64,000 nt of DNA from UBA11865 sp963749825 (GCA_963749825.1 CAVVOI010000012.1:620001-684000), one strand, 5' to 3'. Positions 1 through 8,455 are shown, counted from the stretch's first letter. Numbers and translations are program-made. The notes: generated from the sequence alone by a model not told the origin.

Positions 1-1
1 T

Positions 2-595
2 TTTTGGATGGTGGCCCCTTTTCACGCCATATCCATGCTCGATCCCCAACTACACACGACGGCCCTGGGCAGTTACAGAGAAGCAAATGGCGGCTGGCAG
101 ACCGGCGTCACATTGGATGTCCTTCGCGGTCGAGGCACGCTTCCCCCTGGCATCTCTTTTCCTTTACCTTTCCCAAGCAATGGGGGCGAAACATGGCTGC
201 ATCGTTTCAATGGCAATGAATGGCCCGATCCGCTAACAAGCTGCCCTGGTTATTCCCCCCCTACTGGAGCGCCCATTATGCTTCAACTAGGCGCCGGTGA
301 TGTGATCCCCAGTGTGACTAGCTTTAGCTTGAAAGCCGGCGCTTCGTCACTGCCTGCCTGTATCTTCGACGAAACAAATTATACAAACCCAAACGGAAGT
401 ACTCAAAGCACCGGTCGATCGATTCTCAATAGCCGCGACGCCGTCATCATTATTCCCCGCAATCCACTTGTCTCAGGCCAGGAGTACACCGTTAGCGTAT
501 CGGCAAATGGAAACGTTACACAATGGAGTTTTACGGCCGTGAGTTCACCTATGGTTGCATCGACGGCTGATTCCTTCCAATTTAGAGTGCGTTGA
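2..595 (+). CDS. CAP/SCP-domain protein, C-terminal part (5' end outside window)
   Basis: The reading frame is open from the first bases of the window to a TGA at 593-595, so this is the tail of a longer gene. The first residues (FWMVAPFHAISMLDP) resemble the WM-SPFHR-PLLDP stretch of bacterial CAP (SCP/PR-1-like) domains. Downstream come the PLPFPSNGG, NGNEWPDPL and CPGYSPPTG motifs that follow the CAP core in exported proteins of filamentous Chloroflexota. The last 90 residues look like an Ig-like beta domain. CAP proteins are usually secreted; the signal peptide would be upstream of the window. The family call rests on motif memory and the substrate is unknown. Confidence 0.6.
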   Translation, partial: FWMVAPFHAISMLDPQLHTTALGSYREANGGWQTGVTLDVLRGRGTLPPGISFPLPFPSNGGETWLHRFNGNEWPDPLTSCPGYSPPTGAPIMLQLGAGDVIPSVTSFSLKAGASSLPACIFDETNYTNPNGSTQSTGRSILNSRDAVIIIPRNPLVSGQEYTVSVSANGNVTQWSFTAVSSPMVASTADSFQFRVR

Positions 596-606
596 AGCCT
601 ATAGCA

Positions 607-634
607 TGACACTTGTCACCCCTAACAAGTGACA
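607..634. promoter_or_regulatory. Candidate operator, TGACA-NN-TGTCA type, upstream of arsR-like gene
   Basis: TGACACTTGTCA (607-618) is followed by TAACAAGTGACA (623-634), its reverse complement with two mismatches. The same 12-bp architecture appears as a perfect pair upstream of the SQR operon (12288-12321). A TATACT hexamer at 666-671 could be the -10 box of the arsR-like gene, which would put the sites in activator range. The cognate protein is not known; this is an inference from symmetry. Confidence 0.4.
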
Positions 635-675
635 GATGACGCTTATCCTAATCGGTCACTTCCCCTATACTCTGT

Positions 676-701
676 CATGTATTCGGATACTTAAATACAT
701 G
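676..701. promoter_or_regulatory. Inverted repeat CATGTATT-N10-AATACATG, possible ArsR-family operator
   Basis: Perfect 8-bp arms (676-683 and 694-701) with a 10-bp spacer lie just downstream of the putative -10 box and about 100 bp before the arsR-like start codon. Autoregulation from an A/T-rich inverted repeat in this position is common for ArsR proteins. No further evidence. Confidence 0.35.
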
Positions 702-798
702 TTTAATAATTCGTCTCTGGTCGACAAACTTAGATACGGTCAAGAAAGGGCCAGCCAGAAGATGAATAAGTAATATATGAAAATATTCAGGTAATAAT

Positions 799-1146
799 TT
801 GAATTATCCATCACTACAAGAGTTAAATCTGCTCCATGCAAGTATCTGTCGTGCTTTGGCCGACCCGAAGCGAATTCTCCTACTCTATGCTTTGGATCAC
901 CAACCGCGTCATGTTACCGCCCTGGCTGATGAGTTAGATATTCCCCAGCCCACCGTTTCTCGCCATTTGGGAATCTTACGCCAACACTCGTTAGTTAATT
1001 TCGAGCGTGACGGGTCAGCAGTCGTCTACTATCTATCTGACAGGCGAATCATCCAGGTTCTGGATATGATGCGCCTGGTGATGTTTGATGCCTTAACCGA
1101 GCAGTCCAATGTGCTTAATCAGAGCGTGGCGATGGAGACTATCTAA
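799..1146 (+). CDS. ArsR/SmtB-family winged-helix transcriptional regulator
   Basis: The 115-residue protein has the ArsR winged-helix layout: ICRALADPKRILLLYAL helix, the recognition region DIPQPTVSRHLGILRQ, then the wing with VYYLSDRRI. It lacks the metal-box ELCVCDL signature and has a single Cys (about residue 18), so metal sensing by the classic alpha3 site is unlikely. In this sulfur-related context a redox or persulfide signal is conceivable, but the two-Cys pattern of SqrR/BigR is absent. The start is TTG with a weak AGG 7 nt upstream. It lies 28 nt before the small Cys-rich gene and is probably cotranscribed with it. Two palindromic elements upstream (607-634, 676-701) may control it. 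Confidence 0.8.
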   Translation: MNYPSLQELNLLHASICRALADPKRILLLYALDHQPRHVTALADELDIPQPTVSRHLGILRQHSLVNFERDGSAVVYYLSDRRIIQVLDMMRLVMFDALTEQSNVLNQSVAMETI

Positions 1147-1174
1147 GTGTCCACTGTAAAAGGAGAGATTTAAG

Positions 1175-1489
1175 ATGAAGGTAGTAATTGACCGTGGCTT
1201 ATGCGATGCTAGCCTACCTTTTTGCCAGCGTTGTTCGGCGGCTCTTATTCGCAATCCAGAAGGAACTGACCGGCCTTGCATCATGGAAATTGTAGAAGAC
1301 GATAAAGAAAGTTTAACAGTCGTGATGCATACTGATAATCGAACATTGAAGATCGAGCTCACGGAAGAGGAACAGGAACTAGCTGCTGTCGAAGGTTGGG
1401 AAGCGCTGGCCGATTTTGATCCCGCCTTATTCCGAAGCGGATCTCAAGAGCGCTGGCGCGCCATTCGCCAACTACCTGCAAATCATTAA
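1175..1489 (+). CDS. Small Cys-rich protein of unknown function
   Basis: A 104-residue protein preceded by a strong AAGGAGAG ribosome site and placed 28 nt after the arsR-like gene. The N-terminal part carries CDASLPFCQRC followed by another Cys (RPCIM), a spacing that could bind a metal or Fe-S cluster, though it is not a classic ferredoxin pattern. The C-terminal half is acidic and probably helical (TEEEQELAAVEGWEAL). I do not recognise the family. Its position between a regulator and a GltD/NfnB-like flavoprotein suggests a small redox partner, which is only inference. Confidence 0.65.
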   Translation: MKVVIDRGLCDASLPFCQRCSAALIRNPEGTDRPCIMEIVEDDKESLTVVMHTDNRTLKIELTEEEQELAAVEGWEALADFDPALFRSGSQERWRAIRQLPANH

Positions 1490-1751
1490 CAAGACAGAAG
1501 CGAAAGCTTTTAGAAACTAATTCACTCATTCACGACCGGGTTCATTAAGTGACATCGCAGCAACGAAAATACCAATCCAACAATCGCTTACCCGGCGAAT
1601 ATCAAACCCTTGGCCTCAAGACCGATTTCTGGTGAGTTTAGCCAACGATCGGCCGGCGAGGTTTTTTGTCGTTTTGTGGCGACATCTTTTTCCAGGGATT
1701 TATTGAATGATTTTCCGATAAATCATCAATAGAAATTTATAGAGGATAAAC

Positions 1752-3209
1752 ATGAAACTTGGCACTACAGCCTTCCGGGAAATCAATCGAAAAGAAAGAG
1801 CAAATGATATTCCGGTAGAATATTATAAACGCGCGGTCGAAGACCGCGTACATGATTTTGAGGAGGTTGTCCTCGGTTATGATGCAGAGATGGCAATGGA
1901 GGAGGCAGCTCGTTGTTTACAATGCCCCGATCCCCAGCCATGTACATTGAACTGCCCGGCAGGAAATGATCTACCGGCGGCTCTATGGCATATCAGCCAA
2001 GGAGAATTCCTTGAGGCAGCCATGGTGTTTTCGGCTACCAGTCCTTTGCCCGAAGTTTGTGGCCGTGTCTGTCCAAATCTTTGCCAGGAGGGGTGCGCCC
2101 TTAGTTGCCGCAACGGGGCTATTTCAATAGGCAAATTGGAGGAGTTCGTAGCCGACGAGGCTCGATTGGCAGGCTTATTGACCATCGCCAAACCCGAAGT
2201 AAAGAGCGGCAAACGAGTCGCCGTGGTCGGTTCCGGCCCAGCCGGAATCACGGTGGCTGAAGATTTGTTGAAGCAAGGTCACGACATCACGGTATACGAA
2301 GCCTGGCCTGTCGCTGGCGGCGTGCTCGTTTATGGCATCCCCAGCTTCAAGTTGGATAAGCAAGTCGTTGCCCAGAAGATTCACGATCTCGAAGAGGCTG
2401 GCGTCAAATTTGTGACTAATACCAGGATTGGCGAACAAATCACCGTCGACACCTTGTTAGAACAAAACGACGCCGTATTCCTCGGCACAGGGGCTGGCGT
2501 CGAAGCATCGATGAGTATCCCGGGTGAGGAGCTAAATTTCGTTTACTCAGCGACCGATTTTCTGATTCGGGCCAATGTGCCAACCGAAATGTTGCCAGCG
2601 GATCGTCGCCAAAAGCCTTGGGTTGGCAGGCGTGTGGCCATTATCGGTGGCGGCGATACGGCCGTCGATTGTGCCCGATCGTCCATTCGTTTAGGCGCCG
2701 AAGAGGTCACCATCATTTACCGGCGTACTGAAGCCGAGATGCCAGGCAACAAGGTCGAAAGGGGAACGTGTCTGGAAGAAGGCGTTGAGATCGTCTACCT
2801 TCAGGCCCCAGTCGAATATATTGGCGATGAGGATGGCCGGGTCAGAGCGATGAAAGTCATTCGCATGGAATTAGGCGAACCCGATCGATCCGGTCGCCGT
2901 AGACCCGTTCCCATCGAAGGCTCGGAATTTATTCAGGAGATCGATACCGTCGTTTTGGCAGTCGGCTATTGGCCAGATCCTTTAATGGGTGAGACCACGC
3001 CCAAACTGGCTACTCACAAATGGGGTCTAATCCTCGCCGACGAAGAGAATGGCGCTACGAGCCGTGAAGGTGTGTTCGCCGCCGGTGATAACGTCCATGG
3101 CCCAGACCTGGTCATTACGGCCATTGCCGGCGCACACAAAGCTGCTGGCAGCATTCAGGCTTTCTTAGAAGGCCAGGAGATTGCTTGGGCCGAATCGCCG
3201 GAAAAATAA
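1752..3209 (+). CDS. GltD/NfnB/SudA-like FAD- and Fe-S-containing NAD(P)-dependent oxidoreductase
   Basis: This 485-residue protein has the standard plan of the glutamate synthase small subunit family. An N-terminal helical Fe-S domain carries Cys 55, 58, 64, 68 and Cys 103, 107, 111, 115 (with 119). An FAD-binding GSGPAG motif follows at about 160-165, then an NAD(P)-binding GGGDTA motif near 295-300, and a terminal AAGDNVHGPDLV flavin signature. The family moves electrons between NAD(P)H and partners: GltB, ferredoxin in NfnAB, or polysulfide in SudAB. No large GltB subunit or NfnA/SudB partner is adjacent, so the physiological partner is unclear. Neighbouring rhodanese, SQR and TusE genes favour a sulfur/redox role over glutamate synthesis. 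A good rho-independent terminator follows. Confidence 0.85.
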   Translation: MKLGTTAFREINRKERANDIPVEYYKRAVEDRVHDFEEVVLGYDAEMAMEEAARCLQCPDPQPCTLNCPAGNDLPAALWHISQGEFLEAAMVFSATSPLPEVCGRVCPNLCQEGCALSCRNGAISIGKLEEFVADEARLAGLLTIAKPEVKSGKRVAVVGSGPAGITVAEDLLKQGHDITVYEAWPVAGGVLVYGIPSFKLDKQVVAQKIHDLEEAGVKFVTNTRIGEQITVDTLLEQNDAVFLGTGAGVEASMSIPGEELNFVYSATDFLIRANVPTEMLPADRRQKPWVGRRVAIIGGGDTAVDCARSSIRLGAEEVTIIYRRTEAEMPGNKVERGTCLEEGVEIVYLQAPVEYIGDEDGRVRAMKVIRMELGEPDRSGRRRPVPIEGSEFIQEIDTVVLAVGYWPDPLMGETTPKLATHKWGLILADEENGATSREGVFAAGDNVHGPDLVITAIAGAHKAAGSIQAFLEGQEIAWAESPEK

Positions 3210-3245
3210 AACTCCTACAAACCAAACCTCTCCCCAATAAAAGGA

Positions 3246-3277
3246 GGGCGAGGGTCCTTAGACCTTCGCCCTTTTTT
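3246..3277 (+). terminator. Rho-independent terminator after GltD-like gene
   Basis: An 11-bp stem GGGCGAGGGTC / GACCTTCGCCC with one G-T pair and a 4-nt loop is followed by six T residues, 37 nt after the stop codon. Confidence 0.9.
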
Positions 3278-3476
3278 ACTTTTCACGGTGTTATTCACCA
3301 CCGGTTGGCGCTGCTATTTCTTTCCGTCTTTTCTTACCGATTGCCAACGCCGAGATGGGCTAATCTTATTGCTTTCATTTATAAGCAAACAAGAGTTACT
3401 TCTTGCCCATTTTTCCTAATTCTTATTGCTGGGTGAAACTCCGAATCTACAATCAAGACCGGTCCGGCGCTACAAT

Positions 3477-3617
3477 TTAGGCATCGTCCTCTTGTTTGGA
3501 AATCCTTCGACTGGTCAAACCGTCTTCAACTCGTTCGCTAGAACCAATTGTCGCGACGCCACCTACGGCAATGAGCATTAGAATAATGAATAGAAAAATA
3601 AAGAGTCCATCTGACAT
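3477..3617 (-). CDS. Possible small single-pass membrane protein (46 aa)
   Basis: The reading frame encodes MSDGLFIFLFIILMLIAVGG followed by a short charged tail rich in Arg, Lys and Asp. That is one plausible transmembrane helix with a C-terminal cytoplasmic tail. The chosen ATG (3615-3617) has GGTGG about 8 nt upstream; a longer form could start at 3632 or 3668. The frame lies in an otherwise empty stretch and is convergent with the GltD-like gene. There is no family recognition, so it may be spurious. Confidence 0.35.
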   Translation of the reverse strand: MSDGLFIFLFIILMLIAVGGVATIGSSERVEDGLTSRRISKQEDDA

Positions 3618-3903
3618 AATATCATCCACCATCGTTAAAGTGCAGGGATAAATAATCAATACGTTCATTCTAGTCTTTCAGGGGAGCAAGCACTAGCTGA
3701 CATTAGTCCTAATTAGGTCCCTAGGCCTTACAAATAGGACCATCGAATCTGGTTTGGAGCCAGCAAAAACAGTTTTTACTGCGAAGGTTCAGTACCGATT
3801 TTCTCACCCAATTATTACCACAAATTAGGTTTGATAGCGTCTACCATTAGCTTTTCTAATTCAAGATGATAAGCGAAAGCGATAAGAAAAACCTATGAAA
3901 GTA

Positions 3904-3933
3904 TTGATTTCGCCTATGCATTACTTATATAAT
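3904..3933 (+). promoter_or_regulatory. Sigma-70-type promoter for the cytochrome gene
   Basis: TTGATT (3904-3909) and TATAAT (3928-3933) are separated by 18 bp, with a start codon about 70 nt downstream. The rest of 3670-4001 is A/T-rich and shows no gene. Confidence 0.55.
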
Positions 3934-4001
3934 ATTCCCGGTTGTTACAAATTTCACAAAGTATTGTTTCTCCATTCTCACAAGGTAACGAGGCTTTCAT
4001 T

Positions 4002-5450
4002 ATGACCAGATTGATGCTCGTATTTGTTGCCTTTCTTCTAGTGCTTGTACTGGCTGCCTGTGGATCAAGCGCTGAAGAAAAGGCTCCCACACAAGAAATA
4101 GCTGCGGCCACCTCCACTAGTAAACCGGTCGATCCGACCGACACGCCGGTGCCAGAACCCAAGGCGACAGAAACAGTTCCCCCCATCCCAACAGAAGAAC
4201 CAGAACCAACAGCTACGACCGCACCAACAGAAACACCCGAACCAGTAGAGGCTGATGAGTGTCTGGCATGTCATATGGACAAGGAACAATTAATCGCGAC
4301 AGCGGCCCAGGTGGAAGAAGTCCCGAGTGAAAACTCGGGCGTTGGCTGAGGTGGCGAGGTGGCTCCGTTGGAGCCTTGGGAAAAAGTACTCGTAGATGCT
4401 GAAACCTTCCCCGAAACCGATCATGGCGAAATTTCTTGTATTGAGTGCCATGGCGGCCTTCAAGATTCAGACAAAGAAGTCGCCCATACGGATCTAGTTG
4501 CCAGACCCAGCGATGGGCCCAACTCAGTTTGTTCCGAATGCCATGAAAAACAGACCGATCTGCAGTCGGTAAGTTTGCATGCGAATCAACAAGGATACTG
4601 GACTGTTCTGGAAGCCCGTGGCGCTTCTCACGAAGATCCGGCCATGCAAGAAATGTTCGGAAACCACTGCGTTGGCTGTCATACAAGCTGCGGCGACTGC
4701 CATGTTAGCCAACCCAAAAGCGTTGGCGGTGGTCTTCTAGATGGTCACAATTTCACCGATAGTCCGCCCATGTCCAAAACTTGCACCGCTTGTCATGGTA
4801 GCCGGATAGGCAGTGAATTCTTGGGTAAGCATGAAGGGCTCAAGCCTGATGTTCATTTCCGCCAGGAACGGATGACCTGCATCGATTGCCACACTGGCGA
4901 TGAGCTGCACGGCGACTTCGATGATCCTGTTCCGGCGCACCGTTACGATCCCCCGAAAGAACCGGTTTGCACCAACTGCCACCTTTCGGTGGGCGATGAC
5001 AACATGTACCACGAAGCGCATGGTGACAGTTTGTCATGCCAGGTTTGCCATTCGTTGGCCTATACCAGCTGCGATAGTTGCCATGTAGCGATCAGCGACA
5101 AAACCGGTAATCCATTCTTTGAAACCTCGGCCAACTACATGACTTTCTTGATCGGCCGCAACCCGATTCAGAGCGAAGACCGGCCGTATGAATATGTGCC
5201 GTTGCGACATGTCCCAGTCGATCCGGAAAGCTTCGCTTTTTACGGCGATAATCTGTTGCCTGATTTCGATGCCCAACCCACCTGGCGTTATACGACGCCT
5301 CATAATATTCAGAGCGAGACCCCCCAGACCGAGACCTGCAATAGCTGTCACGGCAACCCCGACCTGTTCCTGACGGCTGATAAGGTCAATCCAGAGGAGC
5401 TGAACGCAAATCAAAATGTGATCATCGACACAGTGCCGGAGGCTAGATAG
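4002..5450 (+). CDS. Multiheme c-type cytochrome lipoprotein, candidate selenoprotein (in-frame TGA = Sec116), ExtKL-like
   Basis: One reading frame runs from ATG 4002 to 5450 and is broken only by TGA at 4347-4349. The N-terminus is a lipoprotein signal (MTRLMLVFVAFLLVLVLAAC, lipid-anchored Cys20), then a Pro/Thr/Glu-rich spacer. There are 11 CxxCH heme motifs in total: the first (CLACH, residues 87-91) lies before the TGA and ten lie after it (CIECH, CSECH, CVGCH, CGDCH, CTACH, CIDCH, CTNCH, CQVCH, CDSCH, CNSCH). Heme sites on both sides of the TGA in one frame show that the full product is a single protein. A hairpin at the distance expected for a bacterial SECIS follows the TGA. Conventional calling would split this into 4002-4349 and 4359-5450. 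The product should sit on the outer face of the membrane and conduct electrons. A rhodanese lipoprotein follows, an arrangement I recall from the Geobacter extHIJKL cluster. Confidence 0.8.
4347..4375 (+). promoter_or_regulatory. UGA codon with SECIS-like hairpin
   Basis: After TGA (4347-4349) come 11 nt, then GGCTCC (4361-4366), a GTT loop (4367-4369) and GGAGCC (4370-4375). The E. coli fdhF SECIS upper stem also begins 11 nt after its UGA. A 16-37 nt UGA-to-loop distance with G among the first two loop bases is the usual bacterial rule; here the distance is 17 nt and the loop begins with G. The stem is only 6 bp but perfect. Confidence 0.65.
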
Positions 5451-5567
5451 GTTCTTTGCAGAGGCCAGCTCCTGAAAAGATCCCTCTAAGGAAAAGTAGT
5501 TGAGGATAAGGATATCGTTTGCCTGGGGCGGCGGACATCCACAAAGATTTTATAGGAGAAGATTAAG

Positions 5568-5747
5568 ATGAAGCTCAAATTTTATTGGCTATTTATTCTG
5601 ATACTGGCGTTAGGTTTAGCCCTGAGCGCCTGCAGCAGTGGCGACCAGGCTGAACCGACCGCCTCCGAACCAGTCGAAGAGGTTGCTACGGAACCGGCTG
5701 AAGAGCCAGCCACTGAAGTACCAGCCGACGGAAGTGCCGGCTACTGA
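5568..5747 (+). pseudogene. Lipoprotein leader of the rhodanese gene, separated from it by frameshifts or stop
   Basis: A strong ribosome site (TAGGAGAA) precedes an ATG at 5568 encoding a lipoprotein signal peptide ending in LALSAC, then a Glu/Pro/Thr/Ala-rich spacer, stopping at TGA 5745-5747. The same frame (0) reopens and enters the rhodanese gene, but the linker makes best sense with frame changes. Frame +1 from 5728 gives TEVPATEEP, and frame +2 from 5786 gives EEELDAAFEH, matching the LDAAFSDFLANMV repeat junction at about 7381. An extra A at 5816 restores the main frame. This leader therefore belongs to the following CDS; the indels may be consensus errors or compensated mutations in a tolerant linker. 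Confidence 0.7.
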
Positions 5748-5807
5748 AGAACCCGGGAAGCTGTTGAAGAAGTCGTTCAGCCTCCGAAGAAGAGCTCGAC
5801 GCGGCTT

Positions 5808-8180
5808 TTGAGCACATTCCTGGCAAGTATGGTCAAGTACAATACCATCGGCCTGGATGGCCTAAATGAACAGTTAGCAGGCGATCCTCCACCATTCTTA
5901 TTGGATGTTCGCCAACCCGAAGAGTTGGCAGAGAAAGGTCATATCGAGGGCGCGGTCAATATCCCCCTGCGGGAGCTTGGCCAGAATTTGGACAAGCTGC
6001 CCAGCACCGATACCCCCATCGTTAGTTATTGTGGCAGCGGTTGGCGCTGCACCATCGCCATGACTCAGCTCGGCGCTTTAGGTTTCGAGGACGTTCTCAG
6101 CCTGAAGGACGGCAGCTATGGTGGTTGGCTTGAGGGCGGTTATCCCATCGTAGAAGGCGCCGCGACTGAGGCTGAAATCCTCAACGCAGCCGAATTAGAT
6201 CCGGCTTTGACTGTGGCCATAAATGATGCGCTTGTTACTATCCCTGAAGGCTGGGGTGGCATCACGGCCGAGCAACTAGCCACAGAATTAGCTGAAAATC
6301 CAGAGTTGATCGTCATTGACGTTCGTACACAGGCAGAACTGGATTCGAAGGGCTATATCGAAGCGGATAATTTCATACATATCCCGCTGGAAGAGTTCGT
6401 CGCCCGCCGGGATGAGTGGCCCGCTGATAAATCGGCTCCCATCGCCGTTTACTGCGGCAGTGGTCATCGTTCCACCATGGCCATGTCCATTCTTTGGACT
6501 TATGGCTATGAAGATGTTAGCAGCTTGAAAGGTGGCTTCGGCGGCTGGACAGAGGCTGGTTATCCAGTCGTTGGCGGAGAAACAACCCTCAACGAAGCAT
6601 ACAACAACTTCCTGGCTAATATGGTGAAATACAATACCACCGGTCTGGATGCCCTGAATGAACAATTGGCCGGTGACCCTCCGCCCTTCTTGTTGGACGT
6701 ACGTCAGCCTGAAGAGTTAGAGGAGAAAGGTCACATTGAAGGCGCGGTCAATATCCCCCTCCGGGAATTGGGACAGCACACAAACCTGTTACCCAGCGCC
6801 GACACACCAATTGTCAGCTACTGCGGTAGCGGCTGGCGTTGCACCATTGCCATGACCCAATTGGGCATGCTCGGTTGGGAAAACGTCCTTAGCTTGAAAG
6901 ACGGCAGCTTTGGCGGATGGGTTGAAGGTGGATACCCGGTTGCTGATGGCCCTGCGCCTGAAGCTGAAGTGCTGAACGCCTTTGAGCCTGATCCCGAATT
7001 ACTAGCCTTAGCCGATGCCTCGTTGAGCGCCATTCCAGAAGGATGGGGAGTCATCACGGCCGACCAATTGGCCACTGATATGACGGAAAACGAGGACCTG
7101 GTGGTCATCGACGTCCGACGCCAGGATGAAGTCGATTCAAAGGGTTACATTCCCACGGATAACTACATCCATATCCCCCTGGAAGATTTCGTCAATCGTA
7201 AAGCTGAATGGCCGGCCGACAAGGCCACTCCCATCGCAATCTATTGCGGCAGCGGCCACCGTTCGACCATGGCCATGGCCATCATATCCACCTATGGATA
7301 TGAAGATGTTCGCAGTCTAAAAGGTGGTTTCGGCGGTTGGGTCGAAGCTGGTTTCCCGGTAGCGGGTGGTGAAGCTGCCCTGGACGCGGCGTTCAGTGAC
7401 TTCCTGGCCAACATGGTCGCATATAACACCATCGGCCTCGACGCCGTTAACGAACAATTGGCCGGCGATCCACCGCCATTCCTGCTAGACGTCCGTCAGC
7501 CCGAAGAATTGGAAGAGAAAGGACATATCGAGAGTGCGGTGAACATTCCCTTGCGCGACCTCTTCAAGCATGTCGATGTACTGCCTAGCATGGACACCTC
7601 GGTTATCAGCTACTGTGGCAGTGGCTGGCGCTGCACCATCGCCATGACTGGCATGGGTGCCTTGGGCTGGGAAGATGTACTCAGCATGAAGGGCGGCAGC
7701 TTTGGTGGTTGGCTTGAAGCCGGTTACCCAGTCGTCGAAGGTCCGGCCGCAGAACCCCTGGTTCTGGAAGTGGCCGAACCTGACCCGGCACTACTGGCCA
7801 TCATGGACGAAACCTTCACTAATATTCCTGAAGGTTGGGGCGGCATCGCGGCTGACCAGTTGGCTACCGAATTGGTCGAAAATCCCGACTTGATCGTCAT
7901 CGATGTTCGCACGGCTGAAGAAGTAGCCGAGAAAGGCGTCATTGAGGCTGACAACTTCGTTCACATTCCTTTGGAGGACCTCATCACTCGGAAAGCTGAA
8001 TGGCCGGCCGACAAAAGTGCTCCAATCGTCATTTACTGCGGCAGTGGACATCGTTCCACGATGGCCATGACCATTCTCTGGTCCTATGGCTACGAGGACG
8101 TCCGCAGCCTCAAGGGTGGCTTCGGCGGATGGGTCGAAGCCGGTTACCCGGTAATAGAACTCGAGGCAGTGCAATCATAG
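5808..8180 (+). CDS. Exported lipoprotein with six tandem rhodanese domains (three two-domain units)
   Basis: The protein is built from three near-identical 264-residue units, each with two rhodanese folds. The first domain of each unit has the active-site loop CGSGWRC, the second CGSGHRS; all six retain the catalytic Cys after a Tyr (YCGSG). Each domain also shows the DVR and GHIEGAVNIPL or related entry motif and the GGW-GYPV exit motif. Rhodaneses transfer or bind sulfane sulfur (or selenium) as a Cys persulfide. The true N-terminus is the lipoprotein leader at 5568, so the domains should face outside the cytoplasmic membrane. The start at 5808 is only where the uninterrupted frame allows one. 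It follows the candidate seleno-cytochrome by 117 nt with no terminator, so cotranscription is likely. It resembles ExtH-type rhodanese lipoproteins but has many more domains. Confidence 0.9.
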   Translation: MSTFLASMVKYNTIGLDGLNEQLAGDPPPFLLDVRQPEELAEKGHIEGAVNIPLRELGQNLDKLPSTDTPIVSYCGSGWRCTIAMTQLGALGFEDVLSLKDGSYGGWLEGGYPIVEGAATEAEILNAAELDPALTVAINDALVTIPEGWGGITAEQLATELAENPELIVIDVRTQAELDSKGYIEADNFIHIPLEEFVARRDEWPADKSAPIAVYCGSGHRSTMAMSILWTYGYEDVSSLKGGFGGWTEAGYPVVGGETTLNEAYNNFLANMVKYNTTGLDALNEQLAGDPPPFLLDVRQPEELEEKGHIEGAVNIPLRELGQHTNLLPSADTPIVSYCGSGWRCTIAMTQLGMLGWENVLSLKDGSFGGWVEGGYPVADGPAPEAEVLNAFEPDPELLALADASLSAIPEGWGVITADQLATDMTENEDLVVIDVRRQDEVDSKGYIPTDNYIHIPLEDFVNRKAEWPADKATPIAIYCGSGHRSTMAMAIISTYGYEDVRSLKGGFGGWVEAGFPVAGGEAALDAAFSDFLANMVAYNTIGLDAVNEQLAGDPPPFLLDVRQPEELEEKGHIESAVNIPLRDLFKHVDVLPSMDTSVISYCGSGWRCTIAMTGMGALGWEDVLSMKGGSFGGWLEAGYPVVEGPAAEPLVLEVAEPDPALLAIMDETFTNIPEGWGGIAADQLATELVENPDLIVIDVRTAEEVAEKGVIEADNFVHIPLEDLITRKAEWPADKSAPIVIYCGSGHRSTMAMTILWSYGYEDVRSLKGGFGGWVEAGYPVIELEAVQS
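5817..8180 (+). repeat. Three tandem 792-bp coding repeats
   Basis: Equivalent positions of the FLA-MV-YNT motif fall at 5817, 6609 and 7401, giving exact 792-bp spacing; the last unit ends with the stop codon at 8180. Synonymous differences are frequent between units, so the triplication is not recent. Confidence 0.9.
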
Positions 8181-8264
8181 CCTCGTAACAACCACGCACT
8201 GCCATTGGCCGCCAGGCTCATCGTAAACAGCACTGCAAACATGTCTGAGCGGCCAAAGCGGGTT

Positions 8265-8307
8265 ATCGAGGCTCCAACCACTCTCCGGTTGGGGCCTCGA
8301 TTCTTTT
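8265..8307 (+). terminator. Rho-independent terminator after rhodanese gene
   Basis: ATCGAGGC / GCCTCGAT flanks an inner CCAACC / GGTTGG stem with a 7-nt loop, followed by a T-rich run. It lies 85 nt past the rhodanese stop codon. Between it and the next hairpin (8310-8455) nothing was recognised. Confidence 0.9.
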
Positions 8308-8455
8308 TTTGTTTGATTGTTACTACTCGTAGTTGCCTGAAACTACCCGTTTACTTCAGTCTCCCCTGAACCGACAACTTAGCAGTCAGCCTGGTCCCTT
8401 AACCCCAACTTTGGATTTCTTCCATCGCCTCAATTTATAGATTCGATAGGAATCA

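Noticed and set aside
4065..4289. Minus-strand Cys/Trp/Phe-rich frame opposite the cytochrome spacer
   Set aside because: It is the antisense of Pro/Thr/Glu-rich codons of the lipoprotein linker and has no ribosome site.
5745..5747. TGA in the rhodanese lipoprotein linker as a second selenocysteine codon
   Set aside because: No hairpin with a suitable loop lies 16-37 nt downstream, the flanking through-frame sequence is not convincing, and neighbouring frames give better linker sequence, so indels explain it better.
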